DNA of 64,000 bases, from positions 31,659,023 to 31,723,022 of the forward strand of contig CM060200.1 in the NCBI GenBank assembly GCA_030562195.1. Reading direction: 5' to 3'. Every line of letters starts with the position of its first letter. Position 1 is the first letter of the stretch. The position numbers were made by a program, and so were the translations under genes. The DNA is from Nipponacmea schrenckii. Lineage: Eukaryota; Mollusca; Gastropoda; Lottiidae. Positions 54,431 to 64,000 of this stretch are shown here, piece by piece. A model generated the notes under the pieces. That model did not search any database. It had not been told where the DNA came from and worked only from the letters and a program-made list of their open reading frames with translations.

Positions 54431-54858
54431 TCAGCACGCCATTTCGTCGAACGGAGATCCGTTCGACTTTGACAACACCAATGGCTGCATTTCCTCGGGA
54501 GTACAGCCATCTAAATCAGGATGTCTGATAACTCCTTTGGAAGAATTCAGCGATTTATGAGGTGATACTATTACGGGCACGTTTGCTAATGAAGTTGATT
54601 TCAAAAGCAATTCTGAATGAATACGGCGATGACATTCTATGAGGAGCAGGCCACTACGTAATTTTTTAATAGATTTTGGTTCACTGGCTAAACCAGATAA
54701 ACCTTTCGAGATCGCAAAAGGAGATGATTTACTTAATGGTTTTGCGGGATCCGAACTCTCTATTACAAGAAAACGAGGCCAACTATTATCGTTGGACGAC
54801 GTTTCCTGAAATTCGACTTCCGTTAATCGACGTTTAGGGTTTTTGTTTTTTTGGTTCT
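54431..54858 (-). pseudogene. LINE ORF1 N-terminal part, between PLE2 and PLE1
   Basis: Minus strand: KNPKRRLTEVEFQETSS, then WPRFLVIESSDP, LSKSSPFAISKGLSGLASEP, KSIKKLRSGLLLIECHR, ending near GVIRHPDLDGC. This is the N-terminal domain of the I/Nimb-type ORF1. It may be the head of the copy 2 LINE separated by PLE2, but about 100 codons between it and the zinc knuckles are not seen. PLE1 copy 2 starts at 54859. Confidence 0.72.
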
Positions 54859-55979
54859 CCCTGCAGGAGAAACTCACCTTCATCAGAACCAAGTCTTTAT
54901 CACAACCAGCCATCGACCGCATTATTTCCCATGCCCTCTCATGGGCCCGTCGATCCTATGGGAAACGTCTAACTCAACCTGTGATTGCCAAATTCTACCA
55001 AACGATCAACGAAACCAAGACCAGAGTAACCATATCCTTACCAACTGAAATGGAGATTGATCCACTAACACCCGCACCAACAAGAGTCACCACCATGTCG
55101 AACCAGACACCTAAACGAGCCCGCAGTTCACCATCCCCTAGTCCAGCAGACTTTGGTAAACGTTCTCGTAGAGAAGGTACCCCCCTTCTCTTTTCTCTTT
55201 CAGATTCCTCGCCTGCACCATCTGAATCTTCGCCACGTGACCCAAGTTCGGTCGACCTTTCTTCCTTCTGTAAGTTTTTGGATCAACAAACCACCCCGAA
55301 TTCTCCAACCAGGTCAAGTGTACCCAGACCATCTCCACCACGAACCAGATCCCAGTCCGTACCCAATGCCACATTTGTAACAACTACCAATCCAGTACCT
55401 ATCACCCCGTCGACAACCATTATATCCGCTACCAAACCCTTTTATCACCAAACCAAGGACAAGTCATCATGGAATCTACCTGCTCTACAGAAATCTACTT
55501 TAATTATTGGGTCCTCAAACCTCAACCGAATTACCAAAACAGCTCCAGACACCGAAATACACTCGTATCCTGGTGCCCAAATCCACCACATCCAGTCCAT
55601 CCTTGAATCTTACGACCATGATCATAAACCGGCTACGATCATTCTGCATATAGGCCTCAACAATCGTGACCAGTTAGCCAAAACCTCATTTAACCAAGCC
55701 CAGAAATTAATTTCCACAGCCAACCAAACCTTTCCTAGCTCCAAAATCATCTTTTCTTGTATACCTATCTCTAATAAAATCTCTAAGAAAGCCCAGCAGA
55801 ATCTTAAGACATTCAACGATATGATGATGAACTCCGACACTGAGAACGCAACAATCCTGTCACCCTACGAAGAAGAATTCGAACCAGTTGATAATCTTCA
55901 TTGGTCTCCGGAAACAGCCAACAATATATACTTGTTTTGGATACACCAGCTTCAAGCACCGGGTAAGTCTTTAAACTAA
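54859..55979 (+). CDS. PLE1 ORF1 with SGNH-like domain (copy 2, open)
   Basis: Open frame (370+ codons) from the truncation to TAA 55977-55979. N-terminal helices (KRLTQPVIAKFYQTINETK), a Ser/Pro-rich spacer (ARSSPSPSPADFGKRSR), then block I LIIGSSNLNRI at about 55500, AQIHHIQSIL, block III ATIILHIGLNNRDQ at about 55636, IIFSCIPIS and block V DNLHWSPETANNIY at about 55890. The order Gly-x-Ser, Gly-x-Asn, Asp-x-x-His fits an SGNH hydrolase fold. Its role in the element is unknown; analogous ORF1 esterases exist in CR1/L2 LINEs. The start codon is lost. Confidence 0.7.
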
Positions 55980-58229
55980 TTACTGGGGATAAAAATATTG
56001 AGAGGCCGCCGCTAGGCCAAACCGTCGTTAACTTAAGCCGAAAAATTCTCACACCCCTCCAGCGTTCAATCTTAGACCGTGGACTTAAATTTATTCCGAC
56101 TCCTAAATTACCTAACCTTGATTATCTTCAACCGTCTATTCAACGATTTCAACGGAATCTCAGTTGCACATACTTTTTTCGAAACCACCCTCCACGCGGT
56201 GCTAGAACAATGTTTATTCCTAAATCCACGTGGAAACCACCTAAAACCGCTATCCATCCAGAAATATTAAACGTATTTACAAGTATGAATAACCAAATAT
56301 CAAATCTTTCCATAACACACGAGAAGCCTAATCTAACGCGAGTAGAACGTGAAGCATTAAATGTACTTAAAAAAGACGATAGCATTGTAATTAAAAAGAG
56401 TGACAAAGGTTCATGTTGCGTTATATTAAATAGGGAAGATTATATTGCAGAAGCAGAGCATCAATTGAATAATCCTAAACACTATGCAATTTTACCGGAG
56501 CCGATTTTTAAAGAAACTGCTAATATGATAAACAATATCTTGCCGACTTAGTTAAAACAAGTCATTTAAAACAGAAACAATATGACTATCTTTCTGCCAA
56601 ACCTGATTGCCGCGAGAGACACTTATACACTTTGCCGAAAATTCATAAGAATCCTACCAAGGATTGGTTCATGCCTAATAGAATCCCTAAAGGCCGCCCG
56701 ATTATCTCTGACTGTGGTAGTGAGTCTTATGCAGTGTCAGAATACATCGATCATTTCTTACTACCACTAGCATGTCAACATCGAGCCTACCTTAAGGACA
56801 CAACTGACTTTGTCAATAAAATAAAAAACCTCAAAGTCCCTTCAAATGCTATTCTAATTTCAATAGACGTAACTTCTATGTACACCAATATCGACAACAC
56901 TACTGGCCTAATGGCAGTTCGCAAAGCTTTTGATAGAAACCCAGATCCAGACAGACCCGACGATGCAATTCTACAGCTTTTAGAGATTTGTCTTAGTCGC
57001 AACGATTTCACATTTAATGGTAAAACATATCTGCAAACCTCAGGTACAGCTATGGGCAAACGATTCGCCCCTTCATACGCAAACCTTTTCATGGCAGAGT
57101 GGGAACGTGAGGTATTACCCCTTTGTCCATTTGACCCACTTTTCTATGGACGCTTCTTAGATGACATTTTCATGGTTTGGACTTACTCCATAGATCAATT
57201 TTGGCAATTTTTTGAAATCCTCAACAACCACCACCCGTCCATCAAACTAACAGCCAGTGTCAGTCACAAAAGCATAGATTTTCTCGATACTACTGTTTTT
57301 AAAGGTGATTCCATAGCGGAGACTAATAAATTAGATATTAAAGTATATTTCAAAGAAACCGACACTCATCAACTTTTGCATAAGAGCTCATTTCATCCAA
57401 AACATACATTTTCTGGAATTATTAAGTCACAAGTTTTACGATTTCACCGAATTTGCACAAGGCCTTCTGATTTCAACCAAGCCTGTACGATTGTTTTCTC
57501 AAAACTGAAAGAGCGTGGATACTCTAAACGATTTTTACGAAACATAAAAAATTCCACATTAGCACAGTTAGCAGCTAAAAATAGACTTTATGCCGAAGGG
57601 CCTCCAGGTTTAAGGAGTGCCCCATGTATGTCAACCAGATGCAAAACATGTCCCTTTATATCAGAAACGCATTATTTTCAAAGTAACTCTACGAATAAAA
57701 GATACCCGATCCAAGAGCACCTAACATGTGAAAACTCGAATGTAATATACTTAATTTCATGTAAAAAATGTCCCAAACAATATATCGGGGAAACAAAGAA
57801 CAAATTACGCACTCGTTTTAATGCTCACAGATCTGATATTAAATTAAAAAAAGACAAGCCTGTTTCTAACCATTTCAATCTTGACGACCATTCACTTGAC
57901 GATCTCACCCTAACCCCAATTGAGAAATCGACTTGCCCGAAGATGAAACTACCAAATTCCGTCAATCTAGAGAAGCCCATTGGATTGAGACATTGAATAC
58001 AGCAAGACCCATAGGACTTAATATTCACCACAGTGTAGGCATAGCACCCTTTGTAGTTCCATTTAATACAACCAGTAATAAAGCAAGTAAGATAGTTCAA
58101 ACCCATTATAAGAGTCTTCAAGAGAAATTTCCTCATGTCTATAAACAGAAAATGATAGTGGCATATTCAAAAAATCAGAACTTAAATGACAACCTTGTTC
58201 ATAGCAAACTAAAAATAATCTCTACTTAA
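55980..58229 (+). pseudogene. PLE1 reverse transcriptase with GIY-YIG (copy 2, two frameshifts)
   Basis: Reads from the ITGDKNIERPP region (about 55980) through RNHPPRGARTMFIPKS, SDKGSCCVILNREDY, a frame break near 56541, IPKGRPIISDCGSESYAVS, motif A ISIDVTSMYTNI, motif B GTAMGKRFAPSYANLFM, motif C FYGRFLDDIFMVW, thumb with KVYFKETDTHQLLHKSSF, GIY-YIG VIYLISCKKCPKQYIGE, a second break near 57930, then the C-terminal end to 58229. Includes the ~62 residues missing in copy 1. Confidence 0.86.
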
Positions 58230-58242
58230 CAGGTACTATACT

Positions 58243-58261
58243 ACTCGCCCATCGGGCGAGT
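58243..58261 (+). repeat. Conserved 3' hairpin of PLE1
   Basis: actcgccc-atc-gggcgagt, 8-bp stem with 3-nt loop about 15 nt after the RT stop. The equivalent in copy 1 is at about 18253-18272 (ctcgccccatgggcgag). Conservation across copies suggests a role in RNA end formation or RT recognition. Confidence 0.75.
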
Positions 58262-58396
58262 TATTTTATTTTTTCTAATTTCAGATCAGAAGAGAAGAAA
58301 ATCATCAAACAGATCCAGATCCCAATTTCTCAATAAGATATTTGTTCCACCCTAGGCCTGTACATTTGGGAGATTCAATCCCTCCCTTCCCCGAAA

Positions 58397-58802
58397 TCCA
58401 ATAACCTTTAGTTCTTCCTTCATTTCTTCTGAAGAACAACCACTAAGGTCAGGGTGTCGCACAACACCCTTAGGAGTTCAGAGAAAAATGAGGAGTAACA
58501 GTGATCGGAATATTAACTAATGATGTTGATTTCATGAGAAGTTCCGAATGTATTTTACGATGGCATTCGAGCAGTAAGGAACCATTTCGAAGTTTCTTGA
58601 TGGATTTTGGTTCACTCGCTAAGCCAGCTATGCCTTTAGCAATAGCAAATGGCGACAAAGATGCCAAAGATCTCTCAGGGTCACTACTATTAATGACTAA
58701 GAACCGAGGCCATGAATCATTAGATAAATTTGAGGATTCAGTAAATTCGGTCTCGGTTAGTCTACGTTTATTGTTTTTTTGTTTTGGATTTAATGTAGCC
58801 AT
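58397..58802 (-). pseudogene. LINE ORF1 N-terminal part, second subfamily
   Basis: ATG at 58802: MATLNPKQKNNKRRLTETEF, WPRFLVINSSDPERSL, LSPFAIAKGIAGLASEPKS, KKLRNGSLLLECHRKI, then after a frame break GVVRHPDLSGCSSEEM. Homologous to 54431-54858 but clearly diverged, so it comes from another I/Nimb LINE. It is cut at 58396 by PLE1. 58803-59000 upstream is probably its 5' UTR. Confidence 0.72.
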
Positions 58803-59250
58803 GAAGGAAGGAAAAAAGGTTCATCTCCCAAAACCCCCGGCCACCACGGACCACGACATCCACGCGGGCTGTGCGCGGAATACCAGCGCTAGCGCCATAG
58901 GGGTAATCGGGAGATATACTCAGACAAAAAAAAAATTAATAAAAGTTCTGGGTGGGGCATATAAATTCCATGAACCTTTATTTTAATTTTTTTATCCGAT
59001 TGACCCAAGCCGCTGCTTCTGAGTCGGTGAAATGAATTGGAGAAAAAAGACAATTTACTTCATGAAAAAGTTCAATCTGTTCTGACCACCGACTCATAAG
59101 CTCAACACGACAAGCCGATTGACCAGTGTGGGCCACACTGGCCACCCGTCTAGGAATCCCCTGGCCCAAAGTGATGTATTGGGAAGTATGTTACCCTCAA
59201 CCACCAGGAGTCCATTCAAAACCGACACGGGTCGCACCTCACGGCAAACG
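58803..59250. other. LINE 5' UTR and spacer
   Basis: GC-richer start (cccccggccaccacggacca) typical of a LINE 5' UTR, then unassigned sequence up to the (TTTCA)n tail of the next LINE. No gene seen. Confidence 0.4.
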
Positions 59251-59252
59251 AG

Positions 59253-62200
59253 GAAATGAAATGAAATGAAATGAAATGTATTAAAGTGCATCAGCACCAA
59301 AACGGGCTATATAGCACTTGAATACGATTTAAAATAAAAACAAAATTAAAACTAGAAAATCAATATATTAAAATAAAAATTATCACAGAAACCCCAAAAA
59401 GGGCAACAAAACAATGCTAAAAACAATATCACAGAATGATTGTAACCCAATATGGGCTAAAAACAAAATAGCAAAAACAAAACTATAATACAAAATATAT
59501 TTTAAAATTTATAATACAGATTAGTCTGTTTTAAAAACGCGACAACCTTCTCATAAAGAGAAGGTTGCGCAAACAGATGGAACAAGGATCTAGCACGGTA
59601 GTGCTGAGATCTTATAGGTTTGAGATGCGTGCACTCAATCAGAATGTGTTTCACTGTCAGGCGAACCTGGCAATGCTCACAGACTGGTTGAGGCTCTCGC
59701 TTGAGCAGGTAACAGTTGGTAAGGTGAGTATGTCCAAGACGAGAGCGACACAAAACAACTTCATTTCTCCTGTTGGCACAATAAGAGGATGGCCAGTCCC
59801 CCAAAAGAGGCTTGATGGCATGAAGTTTGTTTGTATCTGCAGCATCCCATTTTTGCTGCCATCGTTGCAAAATAAAAGTCCTTATCACCGACTTAAAGTC
59901 GGTGTAAGGCAAGGACAAGGGGGAGACAGGCAGTGACAAAGCAGCCTTAGCCGCCGCATCTGCCTTGTCATTTCCCCGTATGCCCATGTGACTGGGAAGC
60001 CAACAAAGGACAATGTCCTTTTTTGGCCCAGAGAGCTTGTAAATATCTCCGATTATTGGGTGCACAAGCTGGATGTTATGAATAGCTTGTAATGCAGACA
60101 GAGAATCAGAATAGATAATACATTTTTTTAAGGATAATGAGGACTGAAAGAACTCGAGTGCCTGTAAAATGGCAACGAGTTCTGCAGTAAAAATAGAGGC
60201 TGCTGGTGGAAGAGATACAGACAGGACTTCGGATGGTGTCACTGTTGCAGCTGCCACCTTATCACCATCCTTGGACCCATCTGTATAGAAAGGAGCATAA
60301 TCCCCATATTTAGCCCTTAATTCAAGAAATTTCGACTTGAAGACGATCGAGCTTGTCTGTGACTTCTTATTGCTTGATAGACTAAAGTCTATCTGAAATG
60401 GAGCAATTGACTAAGGTGGAATTGTGGTCATTATGAAGTCCGCAATATTGTCGTGGCTTATACCAGCCGCTGACAAAAGTGGTTGAATGCGGATTCCAAA
60501 AGAAGAAATTGCACGAGGCTTTGCCTCGTACAAATGCTCAAAATAAGGACTAAATACGGGGCGGTGAGCCGGATGGTATGGCAAAGATGCTATTTTAATA
60601 GCATACTGTAGTGAAAGTCTATCACGTCTGTCGTACAATGAGGGTTCGTTAGCCTCGACGTACAGACTTTCAACTGGAGTTGTGCGAAAAGCGCCTAAAC
60701 TGATTCTAAGTCCTTGGTTGTGTATGGTATCAAGCTCTTTAAGATAGGATGGACGAGCTGAACCATACACCTGGCACCCATAATCGAGCTTGGATCGGAC
60801 CAAAGCTCGATATAATCGGAGGAGAACCTTACGGTCAGCTCCCCAGTCAGTGTTGGATAAGACTCTCAGTATGTTGAGAGCTTTCAGACATTTTTTCTTG
60901 AGGATTTTAATGTGTGGACGGAAAGAAAGCTTGCTGTCAAATGTAAGACCAAGAAATTTGAATTCCTGTACTACAGGAACGACAGCATTGTCCAAACGTA
61001 GCACTGGGTCAAGGTGCAAACCTCTTCTTTTACAGAAATGCATGCAGACGGTCTTGGATTCCGAAAATCGAAATCCATTGTCAGTTGCCCATTGCTGTAG
61101 ATTATTTAAGTAAAGCTGCAACTGACGCTCGATCGTTTGCATGTTGGTAGAACTGAAACACATCTGAAAGTCATCAACATACAGAGAGCCATCAACCCCC
61201 CGTCTAAGGCACGACGTGATGGAATTTATCTTGATGGAAAAAAGGGTAACGGATAATAAAATTCCCTGAGGAACTCCATTATCCTGAGGAAAAGGATCGG
61301 AAAAATGGAGCCAAGTCGTACCTTAAACGTCCTATCATGTAGGAAATTTTAGATAAATAATGGCAATCTTCCTCTAAGACAAAAGTCAAAAGAGATCACG
61401 AAGAATGCCATATCTCCAAGTAGTATCATATGCCTTCTCCAAATAAAAAAATATGGCTACTAAATGGTGATTTTGGATGAAGGCGTCCCTGACGAACGAA
61501 TCAAATCTAACGAGATGATCAAGAGTGCTCCTTTGGGACCGAAATCCACATTGGAGGTAAGTAAGTAGATTGTTGGACTCGAGGTGCCAAACGAGCCTTC
61601 TATTGATCATCCGTTCCATGGTTTTACATATGCAGCTGGTCAATGCAATAGGGCGATAATTAGTAGGATTCGTAGGATCCTTACCAGGTTTAGGTATCGG
61701 AATAATAGTAGCAATCCTCCACGAAGGAGGAAAGACACCGTCATCCCAAATCTGGTTAAATATAAGTAAAAGTTTTTTTAATGTAGGGTAAGGAAGATGT
61801 TTGAGGATCTGATAATGAATATCGTCAGGCCCAGTAGCTGTATCATGGGCCTGTTTTAAAGAATACTTCAGTTCAGATATAGTAAATTTTTCGTTATAAT
61901 ATTCCTCATTTTGAGATGTAAAATTTAACCTTTTCCTCTCTTCCCGGAGACGGACTCTCTGGAAAGCATCAGAGGAAAAGTTTGAGGATGAATTGAAAGA
62001 AAAATTACTTCCTAATGAATTAGCAATATCTGGAAGTGTGGTGAGCGTTGAACCATCTACTTCTAGATGGTTCACAGATATTGTATCCGCTTTACCCTTG
62101 ATCCTACGAATCCTATCCCAGACTGATTTGGTAGACGTACGACTGTTGATCCTTGACACGTACTCCTGCCATGACGACCTCTTTGCCTGGCGGATAGTCC

Positions 62201-62680
62201 GCCTGGCTTTGGCCCGTGCAATGCGAAAAGAGGCCACGTTGTCATCGGAAGGAGCACGTTCAAGCAATCGTAAAGCACGATTACGTTCTTTCAGTGCTGT
62301 CTTGCAGTCTTCATTAAACCATGGTTTATTAAATCGTTTTGGAGTTGCCGAGGTTTTACGAATCGCCTGACCCGATACATCTTGTAAGATGGTGGTAAAT
62401 AGTTCCATCGGGTCTTCTGCTTCATCTAGATCATGTTGAGGAAAAGAAGAAATGCAAAGCGCCTCAAAGAGGGGCCAATTAGCTTTAGAGAGTTTCCATC
62501 TTTGTGGCCTGTCTACTGGTGAAGGACCATTATTCCGTAGAATAACAGGATAATGATCACTGTGGCAGAGATCGTCATGGACACTCCAAGAAAAATCTTG
62601 GAACAAAGATGGTGAGCTAATTGTCAGATCTAGATGAGAAAAGGTTTTTGTTCTTGAGCAGAAATATGTAGGCGATTCGT
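59253..62680 (-). mobile_element. I/Nimb-type LINE with RNase H (copy 3, runs into gap)
   Basis: Minus strand, same family as copies 1 and 2 but an independent insertion: aaatgaaatgaaatgaaatg tail at 59258, intact RNase H, extra RT segments absent from copies 1-2. The endonuclease start is lost in the N gap at 62681. Confidence 0.87.
59502..62680 (-). pseudogene. LINE ORF2: endonuclease, RT, RNase H (copy 3)
   Basis: 62606-61386: SDHYPVIL, ATGPDDIHYQILK, IPIPKPGKDPTNPTNYRPI, VAIFFYLEKAYDTTW (the motif A Asp is Tyr here). A frame break near 61385 leads to SYMIGRLRYDLAP-like sequence, motif B and motif C LYVDDFQMCFS, then HILKKKCLKALNILR. A TAG at about 60411 separates the RNase H (60410-59502), which has all four residues in place: FYTDGSKDG, TAELVAILQALEF, IYSDSLSALQAI, PSHMGIRGNDKADAAAK. 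The best preserved copy of the family in the window, still inactive. Confidence 0.87.
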
Positions 62681-63180
62681 NNNNNNNNNNNNNNNNNNNN
62701 NNNNNNNNNNNNNNNNNNNNNNNNNNNNNNNNNNNNNNNNNNNNNNNNNNNNNNNNNNNNNNNNNNNNNNNNNNNNNNNNNNNNNNNNNNNNNNNNNNNN
62801 NNNNNNNNNNNNNNNNNNNNNNNNNNNNNNNNNNNNNNNNNNNNNNNNNNNNNNNNNNNNNNNNNNNNNNNNNNNNNNNNNNNNNNNNNNNNNNNNNNNN
62901 NNNNNNNNNNNNNNNNNNNNNNNNNNNNNNNNNNNNNNNNNNNNNNNNNNNNNNNNNNNNNNNNNNNNNNNNNNNNNNNNNNNNNNNNNNNNNNNNNNNN
63001 NNNNNNNNNNNNNNNNNNNNNNNNNNNNNNNNNNNNNNNNNNNNNNNNNNNNNNNNNNNNNNNNNNNNNNNNNNNNNNNNNNNNNNNNNNNNNNNNNNNN
63101 NNNNNNNNNNNNNNNNNNNNNNNNNNNNNNNNNNNNNNNNNNNNNNNNNNNNNNNNNNNNNNNNNNNNNNNNNNNNNNNN
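62681..63180. other. Assembly gap (500 N)
   Basis: Fixed-length gap; hides the start of LINE copy 3 and the junction to the last ORF. Confidence 1.
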
Positions 63181-63212
63181 TTCCTTTTGTAAATCCTTAT
63201 TATATATCAAAT

Positions 63213-63766
63213 TTACACTAGTGGTTTTTCATTTGTCATTAATATCAAATCCAGGAAATATAAATGGTATTCAGTAACGAGAAGTGGTATTTCTTTTCTA
63301 TTAACTACACTATTTACTAATACGTTAGTATTATCAAAAGTTATTTCATATTCCAATCCATCGACAAAATCTGTATCAAGTTTGATTTCGATAGGTTTTC
63401 TGTTTTTACTACTATCTACAGAAAACGTCCTAACCATTTCGTTTTTTCCTCCCTTTGTTATTGTGAAAATTTTTACTTTATATAGAATTACATTTGGTAT
63501 ACGTTTTATATCTTCATTTTTAATTACTGATTTTATTTTCAATTTAAAAGGAAATAATATAGTAATAGCCGTTCTAAGATTACCTGCCGAATTCAACTCA
63601 AATTTTGCAATGTTACTTTTCTCAAAAACAGCTTGAAATTTAGATGGTTCAATTAATCTTCCTACATATTTTGCAACAAATCCATACTTTTCTAAAATAC
63701 CATCATTAAAGGGTAAAGTAAAATAAGTTTCTTTAGGTAGAAATTTTTTATTAATTTCTTGAATCA
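63213..63766 (-). CDS. Unidentified AT-rich ORF (about 185 aa)
   Basis: Minus-strand frame open for about 200 codons, with an ATG near 63765 (MIQEINKKFLPKETYF). The protein is rich in Lys, Ile, Asn and Phe and lacks Cys. It includes YGFVAKYVGRLIEPSKF, ELNSAGNLRTAITILFPF, EIKLDTDFVDGLEYEITFD and VTEYHLYFLD. Alternating hydrophobic strands suggest a beta-rich, perhaps structural, protein. I do not recognise the family. No splice signals at its ends; the stop is at 63213-63215. Its codon use (A/T-ending) is more extreme than in the neighbouring LINEs. It may belong to another virus-like element hidden by the gap, or be a host gene. Confidence 0.55.
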
Positions 63767-63779
63767 TTTTTTCATTTTT

Positions 63780-63809
63780 ATACGCCCAAAATGTATTTTG
63801 GTCGTATAT
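63780..63809. repeat. Short palindrome
   Basis: atacgcccaaaat-g-tattttggtcgtat: imperfect inverted repeat just upstream of the unidentified ORF. Confidence 0.6.
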
Positions 63810-63821
63810 TGTGATCACCCC

Positions 63822-63842
63822 TGTCTGTCTGTCTGTGTGTGT

Positions 63843-63881
<39 letters not shown>

Positions 63882-63883
63882 TG
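63822..63883 (+). repeat. (GTCT)n/(GT)n microsatellite
   Basis: Runs of tgtctgtctg followed by gtgtgtgt with one interruption (tatg). Confidence 0.95.
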
Positions 63884-64000
63884 TTCACATTTTTCTTGTA
63901 CTCACTCTACAGTCTACAATTCTAAATGGATCTTTTTTATTTTTGTTATATGGGTTAATAACATTACAAAGAGGATCCCTATTGATTTTGGTGCTGATCG

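Larger units (their letters stand above)
54859..58396 (+). mobile_element. Penelope-like element PLE1, copy 2 (5'-truncated)
   Basis: Plus strand; homologous to 18113-21495 from ccctgcaggaga onward, ending at the same cccttccccgaaa. ORF1 is continuous here; ORF2 has two frameshifts but keeps the region deleted in copy 1. Confidence 0.87.

Overview
The window is animal nuclear DNA: AT-rich, with spliced exons, intron-like spacers, satellites and many degenerate transposable elements, and no bacterial operon structure. The element mix (Polinton/adintovirus-like elements, Penelope-like elements with GIY-YIG endonucleases, CR1/L2-type and RNase H-bearing I/Nimb-type LINEs, hAT and foldback MITEs) together with a DUF1647-like host gene fits a marine lophotrochozoan, probably a mollusc. 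The species is an inference. Three 500-base N gaps (14425-14924, 35229-35728, 62681-63180) interrupt the assembly.

Layout. 1-1947 (minus): three exons of a host gene resembling the DUF1647 family, the only convincing host gene. 3210-5440: a ~180-bp satellite that flips orientation near 4264. 5441-8960 (minus): a CR1/L2-like LINE whose endonuclease-RT ORF begins with a 2A-like motif. 8985-10785: an ~89-bp minisatellite. 10941-13905: a second CR1-group LINE (SGNH esterase ORF plus endonuclease) cut by a hAT-like MITE and followed by an inverted copy of its own head. 14925-27375 (plus): Polinton copy A (polB, zinc-knuckle protein, integrase, penton, VI-like protein, major capsid, adenain-like protease, small CCAAT/TATA-driven gene), interrupted by a Penelope-like element (PLE1) flanked by a 109-bp direct repeat. 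27400-38480: non-coding DNA with tandem repeats, foldback elements, MITEs and a MULE transposase remnant. 38485-54400: Polinton copy B, an I/Nimb-type LINE and a second Penelope type (PLE2), with a ~6.4-kb stretch spanning all three repeated in tandem. 54431-62680: LINE 5' ends, a second PLE1 copy and a third LINE copy. 63213-63765: an unidentified AT-rich ORF.

Almost every element gene is broken, so these are fossils, but several shared features survive in more than one copy. The most interesting is a small gene at the right end of the Polinton. In copies A and B it has a CCAAT box, a TATA box, a short intronless ORF ending in an arginine-rich tail, and 20-40 nt after the stop a 16-nt stem-loop very close to the replication-dependent histone mRNA 3' stem-loop, followed by a purine-rich stretch like the histone downstream element. 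Just beyond lies a cluster of kappaB-like, CRE (TGACGTCA) and X-box (RFX-type) motifs. Together these suggest S-phase-linked and signal-responsive transcription of a Polinton/adintovirus-like element.

Other points of note are a Penelope-like element that encodes an SGNH-hydrolase-like first ORF, a composite tandem duplication whose breakpoint coincides with a deletion in the capsid gene, and recurrent small deletions at microhomologies. Functions are given from recognised motifs only; no database search was run.
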